The notes under the pieces were generated by a model. That model was not told the origin of the DNA. It worked only from the letters and a program-made list of their open reading frames with translations, and searched no databases. DNA of 64,000 nt from positions 23,479-87,478 of the forward strand of contig DASRIC010000093.1 in the NCBI GenBank assembly GCA_035650215.1, read 5' to 3'. This stretch comes from JACVRW01 sp035650215 (GTDB taxonomy: Bacteria > Actinomycetota > Thermoleophilia > Solirubrobacterales > Thermoleophilaceae). The first letter of the stretch is position 1, and each line of letters opens with the position of its first letter. The position numbers and the translations under genes are program-made. This document shows, piece after piece, positions 33,237 to 40,876 of this stretch.

Positions 33237-33936
33237 GCCGCTCACCGTCGCCGCCGCGCAGCCTCCCTGCACGCCATACGACGTCGCCGCCAACGCGCTC
33301 GCTCACGCCGCCGTGATCCGCTCGGCGGCGGCGCGGGTGGTGATCTTCCCCGAGCTCTCGATCACGGGCTACGAGCTCGACGCGGAGCCGGTCGACCCAG
33401 GCGATCCGCACCTCGAGCCGCTGGTCGCCGCCTGCGCCGAGGCGGGATCGCTGGCGCTCTTCGGCGCCCCCGCGGCGGGTGCGGCGGGCCGCCCGCACAT
33501 CGCGATGCTGGCCGCCGACGGGAGCGGGGTGAGCGTGGCCTATCGCAAGATGTGGCTGGGCGGCGCCGAGCCGGAGCGCTTCGCCCCCGGTGAGGCTCCG
33601 GCCACGCTCGAGGTGGCCGGCTGGCGCCTCGGCCTCGCGATCTGCAAGGACACCGGCGTGCCCGAGCACGCCGCCGCCACCGCCGCTCTCGGCATCGACG
33701 CCTACGTGGCCGGCATGCTCGAGGCGGCTGCCCACGCGCCCGTGCTCGACGAGCGGGCCCGGCGCGTGGCGGCCGAGCACGGCGTGCCCGTGGCGATCGC
33801 GAGCTTCGCGGGCTCGACGGGCGGCGAGTACGACAGGGCCGCCGGACGCTCCGGTATCTGGGGTCCGGATGGCGCCGCCATCGCGCGGGCGGGACCCGAG
33901 CCGGGCGAGCTGGCGCGCGCGACGCTCGGCGAGTGA
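33229..33936 (+). CDS. Carbon-nitrogen hydrolase (nitrilase superfamily)
   Basis: 235 aa. The Glu-Lys-Cys triad is visible: Glu42 in FPELSITGYEL, Lys107 in VAYRKMWLGG and Cys139 in LGLAICKDTG. Short end of the family range, cytoplasmic. Hydrolyses a nitrile, amide or N-carbamoyl compound; members of this type often act as omega-amidase or in metabolite repair, but the exact class is not clear. ATG at 33229 chosen because it begins MPEPLTVAAAQ, the usual first strand; the 8-nt overlap with the upstream gene fits operon structure. Confidence 0.88.
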   Translation: MPEPLTVAAAQPPCTPYDVAANALAHAAVIRSAAARVVIFPELSITGYELDAEPVDPGDPHLEPLVAACAEAGSLALFGAPAAGAAGRPHIAMLAADGSGVSVAYRKMWLGGAEPERFAPGEAPATLEVAGWRLGLAICKDTGVPEHAAATAALGIDAYVAGMLEAAAHAPVLDERARRVAAEHGVPVAIASFAGSTGGEYDRAAGRSGIWGPDGAAIARAGPEPGELARATLGE

Positions 33937-33993
33937 CCTGAATCGGAAGTCCGGCCTCAACTTCCCGAGCGGCTGGGCGGGGCTGCCGACGCA

Positions 33994-34033
33994 CACGGGA
34001 TGAGTCGATGCCAGAGCATCGGCGATTCCCGTG
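33994..34033. terminator. Nested hairpin between convergent genes
   Basis: CACGGGA (33994-34000) pairs with TCCCGTG (34027-34033), and inside it CGATGC (34006-34011) pairs with GCATCG (34016-34021) around CAGA. It sits between the convergent nitrilase and GH-A-like genes. No T-run, so it would be a bidirectional, non-classical terminator. Confidence 0.55.
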
Positions 34034-34074
34034 GGTGGCGTGCGCGACGCTCGGCTAGGCCCGCCGGCGCCGGC

Positions 34075-35022
34075 CTAGGGTGCGAACCAGGGCGTGGCCA
34101 GCCAGCGCTGCAGCGTGTGGAAGCTCGCCCGCGGCTTGCCGTTCGCCCGCAGGAGCCCGGCGTCGAAGCGGTTGGCGAAGGCGTCCTGGCGCCAGTGGTA
34201 CACGTACATCCGCTCGATGCGGCTGCGGTACTGCTTGGCCAGCCGGAACAGCCGGCCGATCGCCACGTTGGCGCGCCGCTCGCTGTACGGAAACAGCGTG
34301 CGCCCGTCGGGCAGGATGAACTTGACGATGCCGCCGGTCTCCGTGAGCCACACCTTGCCCGGCACGGCGTCGAGCAGCGCCTTCGTGCCGCCGTAGCGCT
34401 GGCCGCGGCGCGGGTTGGTGTCGCGGTAGTTGTGGAGCCCCCAGAGCCGGGCGCCGCGCGCCACCCTGCGGAAGTCGCCGAGCCAGCGGACCATGTTCCG
34501 GTCGTCGATCACGTCGGCGGCCACGATCCGGCAGCTGCGGCAGGCCTTTCGCAGCGCCAGGTAGTACTGCGCCGCGCGGTCGGGGCGGCGGAAGGTGGGC
34601 TGTGTGCGGTGGTTGGCCTCGTTCCAGACGCCGATCGCGCGCACCTGAGGCCACTTGCGCCGGAAGACGCGCACGGCCTTGCTGAACTCACCGACGCTCG
34701 GGAGCTTGCAGGGCTTGGCCGGGCAGCGCGAGCCGTACGAGGCGCCGAAGCTCACGAACGGGTCGATGCCGTTGGCGCTCGCCGCCGTGAGCCAGTCGTT
34801 CAGGTTGCGGCGGTCCCCCGCGCGCAGCGCCACGTTCCACGGGACGATGATGCGGGCCTTCTTCAGGCCGAGCGATCCGAAGTGCGGATCGCCGAAGGCG
34901 CTGTAGCCGTGGTCTCCCAGGCCGACGCTCACAGCGCCCGAGGCGCCGGCGGGCAGGGCGGCCAGGGCGAGGACCAGCAGGGTGAGTGTGAGGGTGATCG
35001 TGCGAGTCATGGGCATCTCCAA
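34075..35022 (-). CDS. Secreted glycoside-hydrolase-like (clan A type) protein
   Basis: 315 aa. Signal peptide (MTRTITLTLTLLVLALAALP, ending AGASGA). TIM-barrel hydrolase pattern: KKARIIVPWNVALRAGD, FVSFGASYGSR, then IGVWNEANHRTQPTF with the putative acid/base Glu, WGLHNYRDTNPRRG, and KVWLTETGGIVKF with a putative nucleophile Glu, then MYVYHWRQD. This matches GH-A-clan proteins (GH5/GH39-like). An extracellular glycan substrate is likely but not identifiable. Same strand and next to an SGNH protein; part of an envelope-polysaccharide region. Confidence 0.78.
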   Translation of the reverse strand: MEMPMTRTITLTLTLLVLALAALPAGASGAVSVGLGDHGYSAFGDPHFGSLGLKKARIIVPWNVALRAGDRRNLNDWLTAASANGIDPFVSFGASYGSRCPAKPCKLPSVGEFSKAVRVFRRKWPQVRAIGVWNEANHRTQPTFRRPDRAAQYYLALRKACRSCRIVAADVIDDRNMVRWLGDFRRVARGARLWGLHNYRDTNPRRGQRYGGTKALLDAVPGKVWLTETGGIVKFILPDGRTLFPYSERRANVAIGRLFRLAKQYRSRIERMYVYHWRQDAFANRFDAGLLRANGKPRASFHTLQRWLATPWFAP

Positions 35023-35062
35023 CCCACATTCGGCCAGAGACGTACGAGCTTGAATCCGGGTG

Positions 35063-35935
35063 TCAGTCAGACGCCCCGAGAACGGGTTCCGGTGGGCCCA
35101 TCCCGGCCGCCTGCCGGGCGTCCCTGCCCGCGGCTGAGACTAGCTGGGCGGCACTGCGTGCGGCTGACTCTAGCGTCGCCAGCGCCGCCGGCGTGGGCAG
35201 ATCCGGGCCGGGGACCTCCGCGGGCGGCTCCGGCTCGGATGGGCGCGACGGCTCGAGCGTGGCCTTGCCGGACGGCGCTGGGATGCCGCTCAGGTCGGCG
35301 CCTCCACCCCCGCCCCCGCCTCCGCCGGTGCAGGCCGACACCGCCTCGGCCAGCAGGCGTCCGCGCAGGGCGTAGCCCTCGGGCCTGGCGTGGTAGCCGT
35401 CCTCGTAGAGCAGCTCGGGGGAGCTCGTGACCGCTCCGTACCAGTCCACGAGCTGGACGTTCGCCTGCTCGGACGCGAAGCGCTCGACGGCTCCGGACAG
35501 CCCCTCCGGCCCCACGCCGTTGTAGGGCGGGCGCAGGATCGTGGCCACGATCATGCAGCGATCGCCGCTGATCGAGCGCGCCTTCGAAAGGTCCTGATAG
35601 AGGGCGTCCGGCATTCGCGGATCGTCGTTCGTGCCGAGGTCGAAGATCACGATCGTGTGCTCGGGGCGCAGGCGCAGCTGGAGCCGCCCCACGCCCTCGG
35701 CGCTCCCGCGGCCGGTGCGCTGATCGAACTCGACCGGGATGCGTCCGAGCTCCTGCTCCAGGTACGGCCCGGTTCCGACCTGAAGGCTGTCGCCCACCAC
35801 GAGCACGGACGGACCGGCGCCGTGCGCCGGCGCCACGGACGCCAGGACGAGCAAAACTGCCGACGCGCCCGACAGAATGCGCGCCGTGAGCTTCCCGACT
35901 ATCGAGTTCGCGGCCTTCTTCGTGGTCGTGTTCAT
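35063..35935 (-). CDS. SGNH-hydrolase-like exported protein, start uncertain
   Basis: About 290 aa from the ATG at 35935. SGNH blocks: VLVVGDSLQVGTGPYL (Ser50), DLGTNDDPR and DGYHARPEGY (Asp/His). Signal sequence: Lys-rich start then LSGASAVLLVLASVAPAHGA. The C-terminal ~100 residues are a Pro/Glu/Gly-rich extension with nine consecutive Gly. The 5' end overlaps the divergent MBOAT gene by about 50 nt; a shorter non-ATG start cannot be excluded. It resembles the third SGNH gene (38285-38875) in GDSLxVGTxPYL and GTNDDPR, so the two are paralogues. Likely acyl transfer or esterase work on a surface glycan. Confidence 0.8.
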   Translation of the reverse strand: MNTTTKKAANSIVGKLTARILSGASAVLLVLASVAPAHGAGPSVLVVGDSLQVGTGPYLEQELGRIPVEFDQRTGRGSAEGVGRLQLRLRPEHTIVIFDLGTNDDPRMPDALYQDLSKARSISGDRCMIVATILRPPYNGVGPEGLSGAVERFASEQANVQLVDWYGAVTSSPELLYEDGYHARPEGYALRGRLLAEAVSACTGGGGGGGGGADLSGIPAPSGKATLEPSRPSEPEPPAEVPGPDLPTPAALATLESAARSAAQLVSAAGRDARQAAGMGPPEPVLGASD

Positions 35936-37286
35936 CCTGTCGTGGGCTTTCATGCCCCATCCCAGAGCCTGGCGGCCGTTCATCCTGGTCGCCTCCTACG
36001 TCTTCTACGGCTGGGTCGACTGGCGCTGGGTCCTGTTGCTCATCGCCTCCAGTGTGGTGAACACGGTGGCGGCGCGGGTGATCGCCCGATCACCGTCGCA
36101 GATCGCCCGCAAGCGCGCGCTGATCGTCGCCATCGTGTTCGACCTCGGCTTGTTGTGCACCTTCAAGTACCTCGGCTTCTTCGTCTCCGAGGTTGATGAC
36201 TTCCTCGACTCGCTCGGCCTCGGCTCGCCGCTCCCGCTCGTGCAGATCGTGCTCCCCATCGGGATCTCGTTCTTCACCTTCCAGGCGATCTCGTACGTGG
36301 TCGACGTCTACCGCGGCGAGACGCGAGCGGCCTCGCTCATGGACGTGGCCATCCTCCAAGCCTTCTTTCCCCACCTGGTCGCGGGTCCTATCGTGCGCGC
36401 CAACGAGCTGCTGCCGCAGCTGCGCACCCCGCGCGACCCGCGCCAGGTGCTGGCCGGGCCCGGGCTGTTCCTCGTAGCGGGCGGCCTCGTGAAGAAGACC
36501 GTGGTCGCCGACGAGCTGGCGCGGCGCGTCGTCGATCCGGTCTACAGCGACCCGTCTGCCCACTCGGGCGGCGAGATCCTGCTCGCCTTCTACGCCTTCG
36601 CGGCCCAGATCTACTGCGACTTCTCGGGCTACACGGACATGGCGATCGGCATCGCCCTGCTGCTCGGCTTCCAGCTGCCGCAGAACTTCAACCGGCCCTA
36701 CATGGCGCTCTCGCTCCAGGAGTTTTGGCGACGCTGGCACATGACCCTGTCGCGCTGGCTGCGCGACTACCTGTACATCCCGCTCGGCGGCAACCGCGAC
36801 GGCCCGCGGCGCACCTACCGCAACCTCATGATCACGATGCTGCTCGGCGGGCTCTGGCACGGCGCGTCGTTTACCTTCGTGATCTGGGGCGGCATCCATG
36901 GCGGCGCGCTGTCGGTCGAGCGCTGGGCGCGCGAGCACTACCCGCGCTTCCGAATGCCGACCTGGGCGGCGTGGTTCGTCACGTTCAACGTCGTGTGCGT
37001 CGCCTGGGTCTTCTTCCGAGCACCCAACCTCGACATCGCCTTCCAGGTGCTGGGCGGCCTGGGGCTGTCGGGTCCCTCACCGCTCGTCACGCTCCCTATG
37101 GTGTTCCTGGTGCTGGCGGCGATTGGGGTTCAGGCACTCCCGTCGGGCTGGTGGAGGCAGGGCGAGGCGTGGATCGTCGCGCGGCCCGTGGCCGCGCAGG
37201 GCGTGGCGTTCGGCCTCGTGATCCTGATCGCGGACGCCGCGGTGGGACAGCAAGGCGTGGCGCCCTTCATCTACTTCCAGTTCTGA
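35886..37286 (+). CDS. MBOAT-family O-acyltransferase (AlgI-like)
   Basis: 466 aa. Polytopic membrane enzyme moving acyl groups across the membrane onto an external polysaccharide. Seen: VLPIGISFFTFQAISYVVDV, FFPHLVAGPIVRANELLPQL, FSGYTDMAIGIALLLGF, and RRWHMTLSRWLRDYLYIPLG, then LLGGLWHGASFTFVIWGG with the conserved active His325. The GTG at 35886 is preferred (VSFPTIEFAAFF matches family N-termini) over the ATG nine bases upstream. Followed 3 nt later by an SGNH protein, the AlgI-AlgJ/X pattern for O-acetylation. Confidence 0.93.
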   Translation: MSFPTIEFAAFFVVVFILSWAFMPHPRAWRPFILVASYVFYGWVDWRWVLLLIASSVVNTVAARVIARSPSQIARKRALIVAIVFDLGLLCTFKYLGFFVSEVDDFLDSLGLGSPLPLVQIVLPIGISFFTFQAISYVVDVYRGETRAASLMDVAILQAFFPHLVAGPIVRANELLPQLRTPRDPRQVLAGPGLFLVAGGLVKKTVVADELARRVVDPVYSDPSAHSGGEILLAFYAFAAQIYCDFSGYTDMAIGIALLLGFQLPQNFNRPYMALSLQEFWRRWHMTLSRWLRDYLYIPLGGNRDGPRRTYRNLMITMLLGGLWHGASFTFVIWGGIHGGALSVERWAREHYPRFRMPTWAAWFVTFNVVCVAWVFFRAPNLDIAFQVLGGLGLSGPSPLVTLPMVFLVLAAIGVQALPSGWWRQGEAWIVARPVAAQGVAFGLVILIADAAVGQQGVAPFIYFQF

Positions 37287-37289
37287 CCC

Positions 37290-38288
37290 ATGGACCCGAG
37301 ACGCAACAGGGACCTCACGATGCCCGCCGGCAAGGTGCTCGGCGTGGTGCTGATCGCGCTCGTGTTCGCCGCGCTGTTCAACTCCGAGGCGATCGTTCGC
37401 GCCGGCGAGGGGATGGAGCAGGGCACCACGCGGGACGTGGTGCTCTCGGTGGGCCGGCCGCTCGATGACGTGGCCGGCACGATCGGCTTCCACCTGCCGC
37501 GCGAGGGGCTCGACCTCGCCTTCGGCCAGGAGGACAAGACCGCGTCGGGCACAGAGCTGGAGGAGGGCTCGACCGCCATCCTGAAGCGCCGGCGCCGCCA
37601 GGCCAGGGAGGAGAAGGAGGAGCCGACCTTCCGCCAGCCCGGCCCCGGGCGGCCGCTCGAGGTGCTCGTTACCGGCGACTCCGAGGCGGACTTCCTCGGG
37701 CAGCGGCTCACCGACCAGTCGCCCCCCGGGCTGCTCCAGGTCGAGACGGTGGCGCGCAATGCCACAGGGCTCACCAACCCCGCGTTCTTCAACTGGGAGC
37801 TGAACGCCCAGCAGGAGGTCGACGCGCGCGACCCGGACGCCGTGGTGATGGCGATCGGCGGCAACGACGGTTTCAACGTGGAGTCGGGCGGGAACCTCTA
37901 CGGTCCTCATGATCCGGAGTGGGAGACCGAGTTCGCGCGCCGCGTGGCGGTGGTCGCGGGCGTGCTCTCCGGCGACGGCGAGCGGCCGGTCTACTGGGTG
38001 CCCCCACCCACCGCGCGCGATCCCGAGTTCAACGAGATCTACAAGACGCAGAACCGCGCCGTGGAGAAGGCCGAGGCCGCGGTGCCGGGGCTGCGCTACG
38101 TGGATGTCTACTCGACTCTCGGAAAGGGCAAGTACAGCGATGACCTCAAGATCGACGGACAGAAGGTGTTGGCGCGCCAGCCGGACGGCGTGCACTTCAC
38201 CCGCGACGGGGCGGTGGCGCCCGTGCGCCTGATCCTGAGGGAGATGGCACGGGACTTCCCCGCTCTCGAGAAGGACTCGGGGCCGTGA
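37290..38288 (+). CDS. Membrane-anchored SGNH protein, AlgJ/AlgX or DUF459-like
   Basis: 332 aa. N-terminal anchor/signal helix (VLGVVLIALVFAALF), a charged linker (LKRRRRQAREEKEE), then an SGNH domain: VLVTGDSEADFLGQRL with Ser131, VVMAIGGNDGFNV, and QPDGVHFTRDGAV with Asp/His. These are the catalytic blocks of periplasmic O-acetyltransferases that take acyl from an MBOAT partner. Three nt after the MBOAT stop and overlapping the next SGNH gene by 4 nt, so the set is one operon. Most likely transfers acetyl to an exopolysaccharide. Confidence 0.88.
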   Translation: MDPRRNRDLTMPAGKVLGVVLIALVFAALFNSEAIVRAGEGMEQGTTRDVVLSVGRPLDDVAGTIGFHLPREGLDLAFGQEDKTASGTELEEGSTAILKRRRRQAREEKEEPTFRQPGPGRPLEVLVTGDSEADFLGQRLTDQSPPGLLQVETVARNATGLTNPAFFNWELNAQQEVDARDPDAVVMAIGGNDGFNVESGGNLYGPHDPEWETEFARRVAVVAGVLSGDGERPVYWVPPPTARDPEFNEIYKTQNRAVEKAEAAVPGLRYVDVYSTLGKGKYSDDLKIDGQKVLARQPDGVHFTRDGAVAPVRLILREMARDFPALEKDSGP

Positions 38289-38875
38289 CGCGCGCTCTTC
38301 CGATCGCGGCCGTGGCCCTGGCGCTGTCGCTCGCGCCGGCCGGCGCCTCGACGGCGGACGAGCATGCGAGAGCGTCGCTCAGCCGCAACCTGCTCGTGAA
38401 CGGCGACTCGCTGGCGGTAGGCACGCGGCCCTACCTTCCGAGCGAGCTGCGTCGCTGGCGGGTCTCCCAGTCGACCTCGGTGAGCCGCCATGCCTACGAG
38501 GGCCCGGGCGTGATGCGCGCCTACGGGAGCTCGCTGCCGCGCGTGATTCACGTGAGCCTCGGCACCAACGACGACCCCCGCCAGACGGACTCCTTCCGCA
38601 CGGCGATCCGCCAGGTGATGGCGGTGGCCGGCCCGCGCCGCTGCGTCGTCTGGACGAACATCGTGCGCCCGCCCGTGGCCGGCGCGAGCTACGCCGGCTA
38701 CAACCGAGTGCTGGCCGAGGAGTCACGACCCCGCGAGAACCTGCGGGTGGTCAACTGGGCGCGCATGATGCGCCAGAACCCGTCCTGGAGCGCGAGCGAC
38801 GGCGTGCACGTCACGGCAACGGGCTACCAGGCGCGCGCGGACGCGATCGCGAGGTCGGTGCGGCGCTGCCGCTGA
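38285..38875 (+). CDS. SGNH-hydrolase-like exported protein
   Basis: 196 aa. Signal peptide (LPIAAVALALSLAPAGASTA). SGNH blocks: NLLVNGDSLAVGTRPYL (Ser42), VSLGTNDDPRQTD, and SDGVHVTATGYQARAD. GTG start overlapping the upstream gene (GTGA). Paralogue of the minus-strand SGNH gene at 35063-35935. Could be an esterase trimming acyl groups or a second transferase. Confidence 0.85.
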   Translation: MTRALPIAAVALALSLAPAGASTADEHARASLSRNLLVNGDSLAVGTRPYLPSELRRWRVSQSTSVSRHAYEGPGVMRAYGSSLPRVIHVSLGTNDDPRQTDSFRTAIRQVMAVAGPRRCVVWTNIVRPPVAGASYAGYNRVLAEESRPRENLRVVNWARMMRQNPSWSASDGVHVTATGYQARADAIARSVRRCR

Positions 38876-38888
38876 GCCGGCCCGTGGG

Positions 38889-39416
38889 CTAGTTGAGCGA
38901 CGGGTCGGACGGCATCGTGGCCAGCACGCGGTACCTGCCGCCCTTCCGGCGCAGCGCCTCGGACCAGATGTCGTCCTCGCGGAAGGGGTCCTCGGACTCG
39001 GCGTCCAGCACGATCCAGGCGTCCTCCTCGAGCTCGCCGTCGAGCTGGCCCGCGGCCCACCCGGCGTAGCCCGCGTACACGCGCAGCCGCCTGAGCGACT
39101 CGTTCGGGCCGTCGGGGTCGAGCGTGCCGAGCGATCCGCACACGCGCGTGCCCGCCTCCTCGGGATGTCCGAAGTCACCGAGCGCCACCACCGCCTGCGG
39201 CGCCACCGGGCCGCCGATGCGAACGGCGTCGTCGGCGCCGGGCAGCTCCGCGAGCGCAGGCACCACGTCGGCCACGCGCGTCTCGGACACGCGGTTCAGC
39301 ACCACGCCCATGGCGCCGTCGGGAGTGTGCTCGATCACGAGGATCACGGTGCGCCGGAAATAGTCGAACAGCGAGGGCGCCGCCACGAGGAGCTGTCCAC
39401 GGAGGCTGTCGCTCAC
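38889..39416 (-). CDS. YqgE/AlgH (UPF0301) family protein
   Basis: 175 aa. Family landmarks: LRGQLLVAAPSLFDYFRRTV, LVIEHTPDGAMGVVLNRVSE, AVRIGGPVAPQAVVALG, LRVYAGYAGWAAGQLDGELE and EDAWIVLDAESEDPF. Function not established, widely conserved; the name AlgH comes from alginate regulation. GTG start chosen because SDSLRGQLLVA is the conserved opening. Divergent from a GATase gene 18 nt away, so their promoters must overlap the genes. Confidence 0.93.
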   Translation of the reverse strand: MSDSLRGQLLVAAPSLFDYFRRTVILVIEHTPDGAMGVVLNRVSETRVADVVPALAELPGADDAVRIGGPVAPQAVVALGDFGHPEEAGTRVCGSLGTLDPDGPNESLRRLRVYAGYAGWAAGQLDGELEEDAWIVLDAESEDPFREDDIWSEALRRKGGRYRVLATMPSDPSLN

Positions 39417-39434
39417 GGAGGTAGATTCTGGGGC

Positions 39435-40148
39435 ATGCGCGTGCTCAGCGTCGTCCACCACGACAACGCCGCCGAGGGCGTGTTCCGCGATCCCGCGACA
39501 AACGCGGGGCACGAGCTCGTCGAGTGGCTGCCCGAGCAGGGCTCGCCGCCGGCGCTGGACGGCTTCGAGGCCGCGCTTGTGTTCGGCGGCGCGATGAACG
39601 TGGACTCCGAGGGCGCGAATCCCTGGCTGCGGCAGGAGAAGGAGCTGGTGCGCGAGCTGATCGCGCGCGGGATCCCCACGCTGGGGGTCTGCCTCGGGTC
39701 CCAGCTGCTTGCCGAGGCGGCCGGCGGCTCGGCCGCGCGCGCCACGGTCTCCGAGATCGGCTGGTACGAGATCGAGCTCACCGCGGAGGGGGTGGCGGAC
39801 CCTCTGCTCGGCGCGCTGCCCGAGCGCTTCGAGGGCTTCCAGTACCACCACTACGAGTGGCAGCTGCCGCCCGAGGCCACCGCCCTCGCGCGCAGCAGCG
39901 CCTGCCTCCAGGCCTTCCGCGTCGACGACCGGCCGGCCTGGGGCCTGCAGTTCCACCCCGAGGTCACCATGCGCGACCTCAGCTCCTGGCTCGACACGTT
40001 CGGCGAGGATCCGGACGCGGTGGCGAGCGGCCTCGATCCCGAGCTGATCCGCAGCCAGAGCCAGACGCGGATCGAGGCCTGGAACGACCTCGGTCGCACG
40101 CTGTCCGAACGCTTCTTCTCGCTCGCGCGCTACTCCGGCGTCACGTAG
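39435..40148 (+). CDS. Class I glutamine amidotransferase-like protein
   Basis: 237 aa. Single GATase domain like the N-terminal part of GMP synthase: ALVFGGAMNVDSEGANPWL, nucleophile Cys86 in GVCLGSQLLAEAAGG, YHHYEWQLPPEA, and His/Glu in LQFHPEVTMRD. No synthetase domain. Such stand-alone proteins hydrolyse gamma-glutamyl amides or act on glutamine in unknown partners. The 3' end overlaps the convergent SDR gene by 19 nt. It sits beside the gamma-glutamyl-amine cluster, which may be relevant. Confidence 0.87.
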   Translation: MRVLSVVHHDNAAEGVFRDPATNAGHELVEWLPEQGSPPALDGFEAALVFGGAMNVDSEGANPWLRQEKELVRELIARGIPTLGVCLGSQLLAEAAGGSAARATVSEIGWYEIELTAEGVADPLLGALPERFEGFQYHHYEWQLPPEATALARSSACLQAFRVDDRPAWGLQFHPEVTMRDLSSWLDTFGEDPDAVASGLDPELIRSQSQTRIEAWNDLGRTLSERFFSLARYSGVT

Positions 40149-40876
40149 GCGCCGGTCATACCGCCGTCCACGAGGAAGGTCTGGGCGGTCACGTACGAGG
40201 ACTCGTCGCTGGCGAGGAAGAGTGCGCCGAAGGCGATCTCGCGCGCCTCGGCGAAGCGGCCCATCGGCAGGTGCACCAGGCGGCGCGCCGCCTTCTCCGG
40301 GTCATTCGCGTACAGCTCCTGAAGGAGCGGCGTGTTCACCGGCCCGGGGCAGAGCGCGTTCACGCGAACGCCGCGGCGGGCGAACTCCACCCCCAGCTCG
40401 CGCGACAGGGCCAGCACCGCCCCCTTCGAGGCGGTGTAGGAGATCTGTGAGGTGGCGGCGCCCACCACCGCCACGAACGACGCCGTGTTGATCACCGAGC
40501 CGCCGCCCGACGCAAGCAGGTGCGGGATCCCGTGCTTGCAGCACAGGAACACCGACCTCAGGTTCACGTCCTGCACGCGCTGCCACGCCTCGAGCCCGGT
40601 GTCGAGCACGGAGGCGTCGTCGGGCGGCGAGATGCCCGCGTTGTTGAAGAGCACGTCGATGCGGCCGAAGCGCTCGCGCGCCTGCGCGTACACGTCGCGG
40701 ACCTGCGCCTCGTCAGTCACATCGGCCTGGATCGCGAAGTCGCCGGCGGAGCCCTCGGACAGGTCAACGCCCACGACCGTCGCTCCCTCCTCCTTGAAGA
40801 GCGTGGCCGTCGCAGCGCCGATACCGCTCGCCGAGCCGGTGATCACGCAGACCTTGCCGTCGAGCCTTCCCGCCAC
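40130..40876 (-). CDS. Short-chain dehydrogenase/reductase
   Basis: 248 aa classical SDR. NAD(P) site TGSASGIG (13-20), NNAGISPPDD, catalytic Ser in INTASF and Tyr/Lys in SYTASKGAVLAL, and LCPGPVNTPLL. Asp at the end of strand 2 (VVGVDLSEG) favours NAD(H). It follows the ALDH gene with no gap, so a two-step alcohol-to-aldehyde-to-acid oxidation is plausible. In the gamma-glutamylation context the substrate could be a gamma-glutamyl amino alcohol. Annotated relatives are often called 3-oxoacyl-ACP reductase, a weaker fit here. Confidence 0.9.
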   Translation of the reverse strand: MAGRLDGKVCVITGSASGIGAATATLFKEEGATVVGVDLSEGSAGDFAIQADVTDEAQVRDVYAQARERFGRIDVLFNNAGISPPDDASVLDTGLEAWQRVQDVNLRSVFLCCKHGIPHLLASGGGSVINTASFVAVVGAATSQISYTASKGAVLALSRELGVEFARRGVRVNALCPGPVNTPLLQELYANDPEKAARRLVHLPMGRFAEAREIAFGALFLASDESSYVTAQTFLVDGGMTGAYVTPE

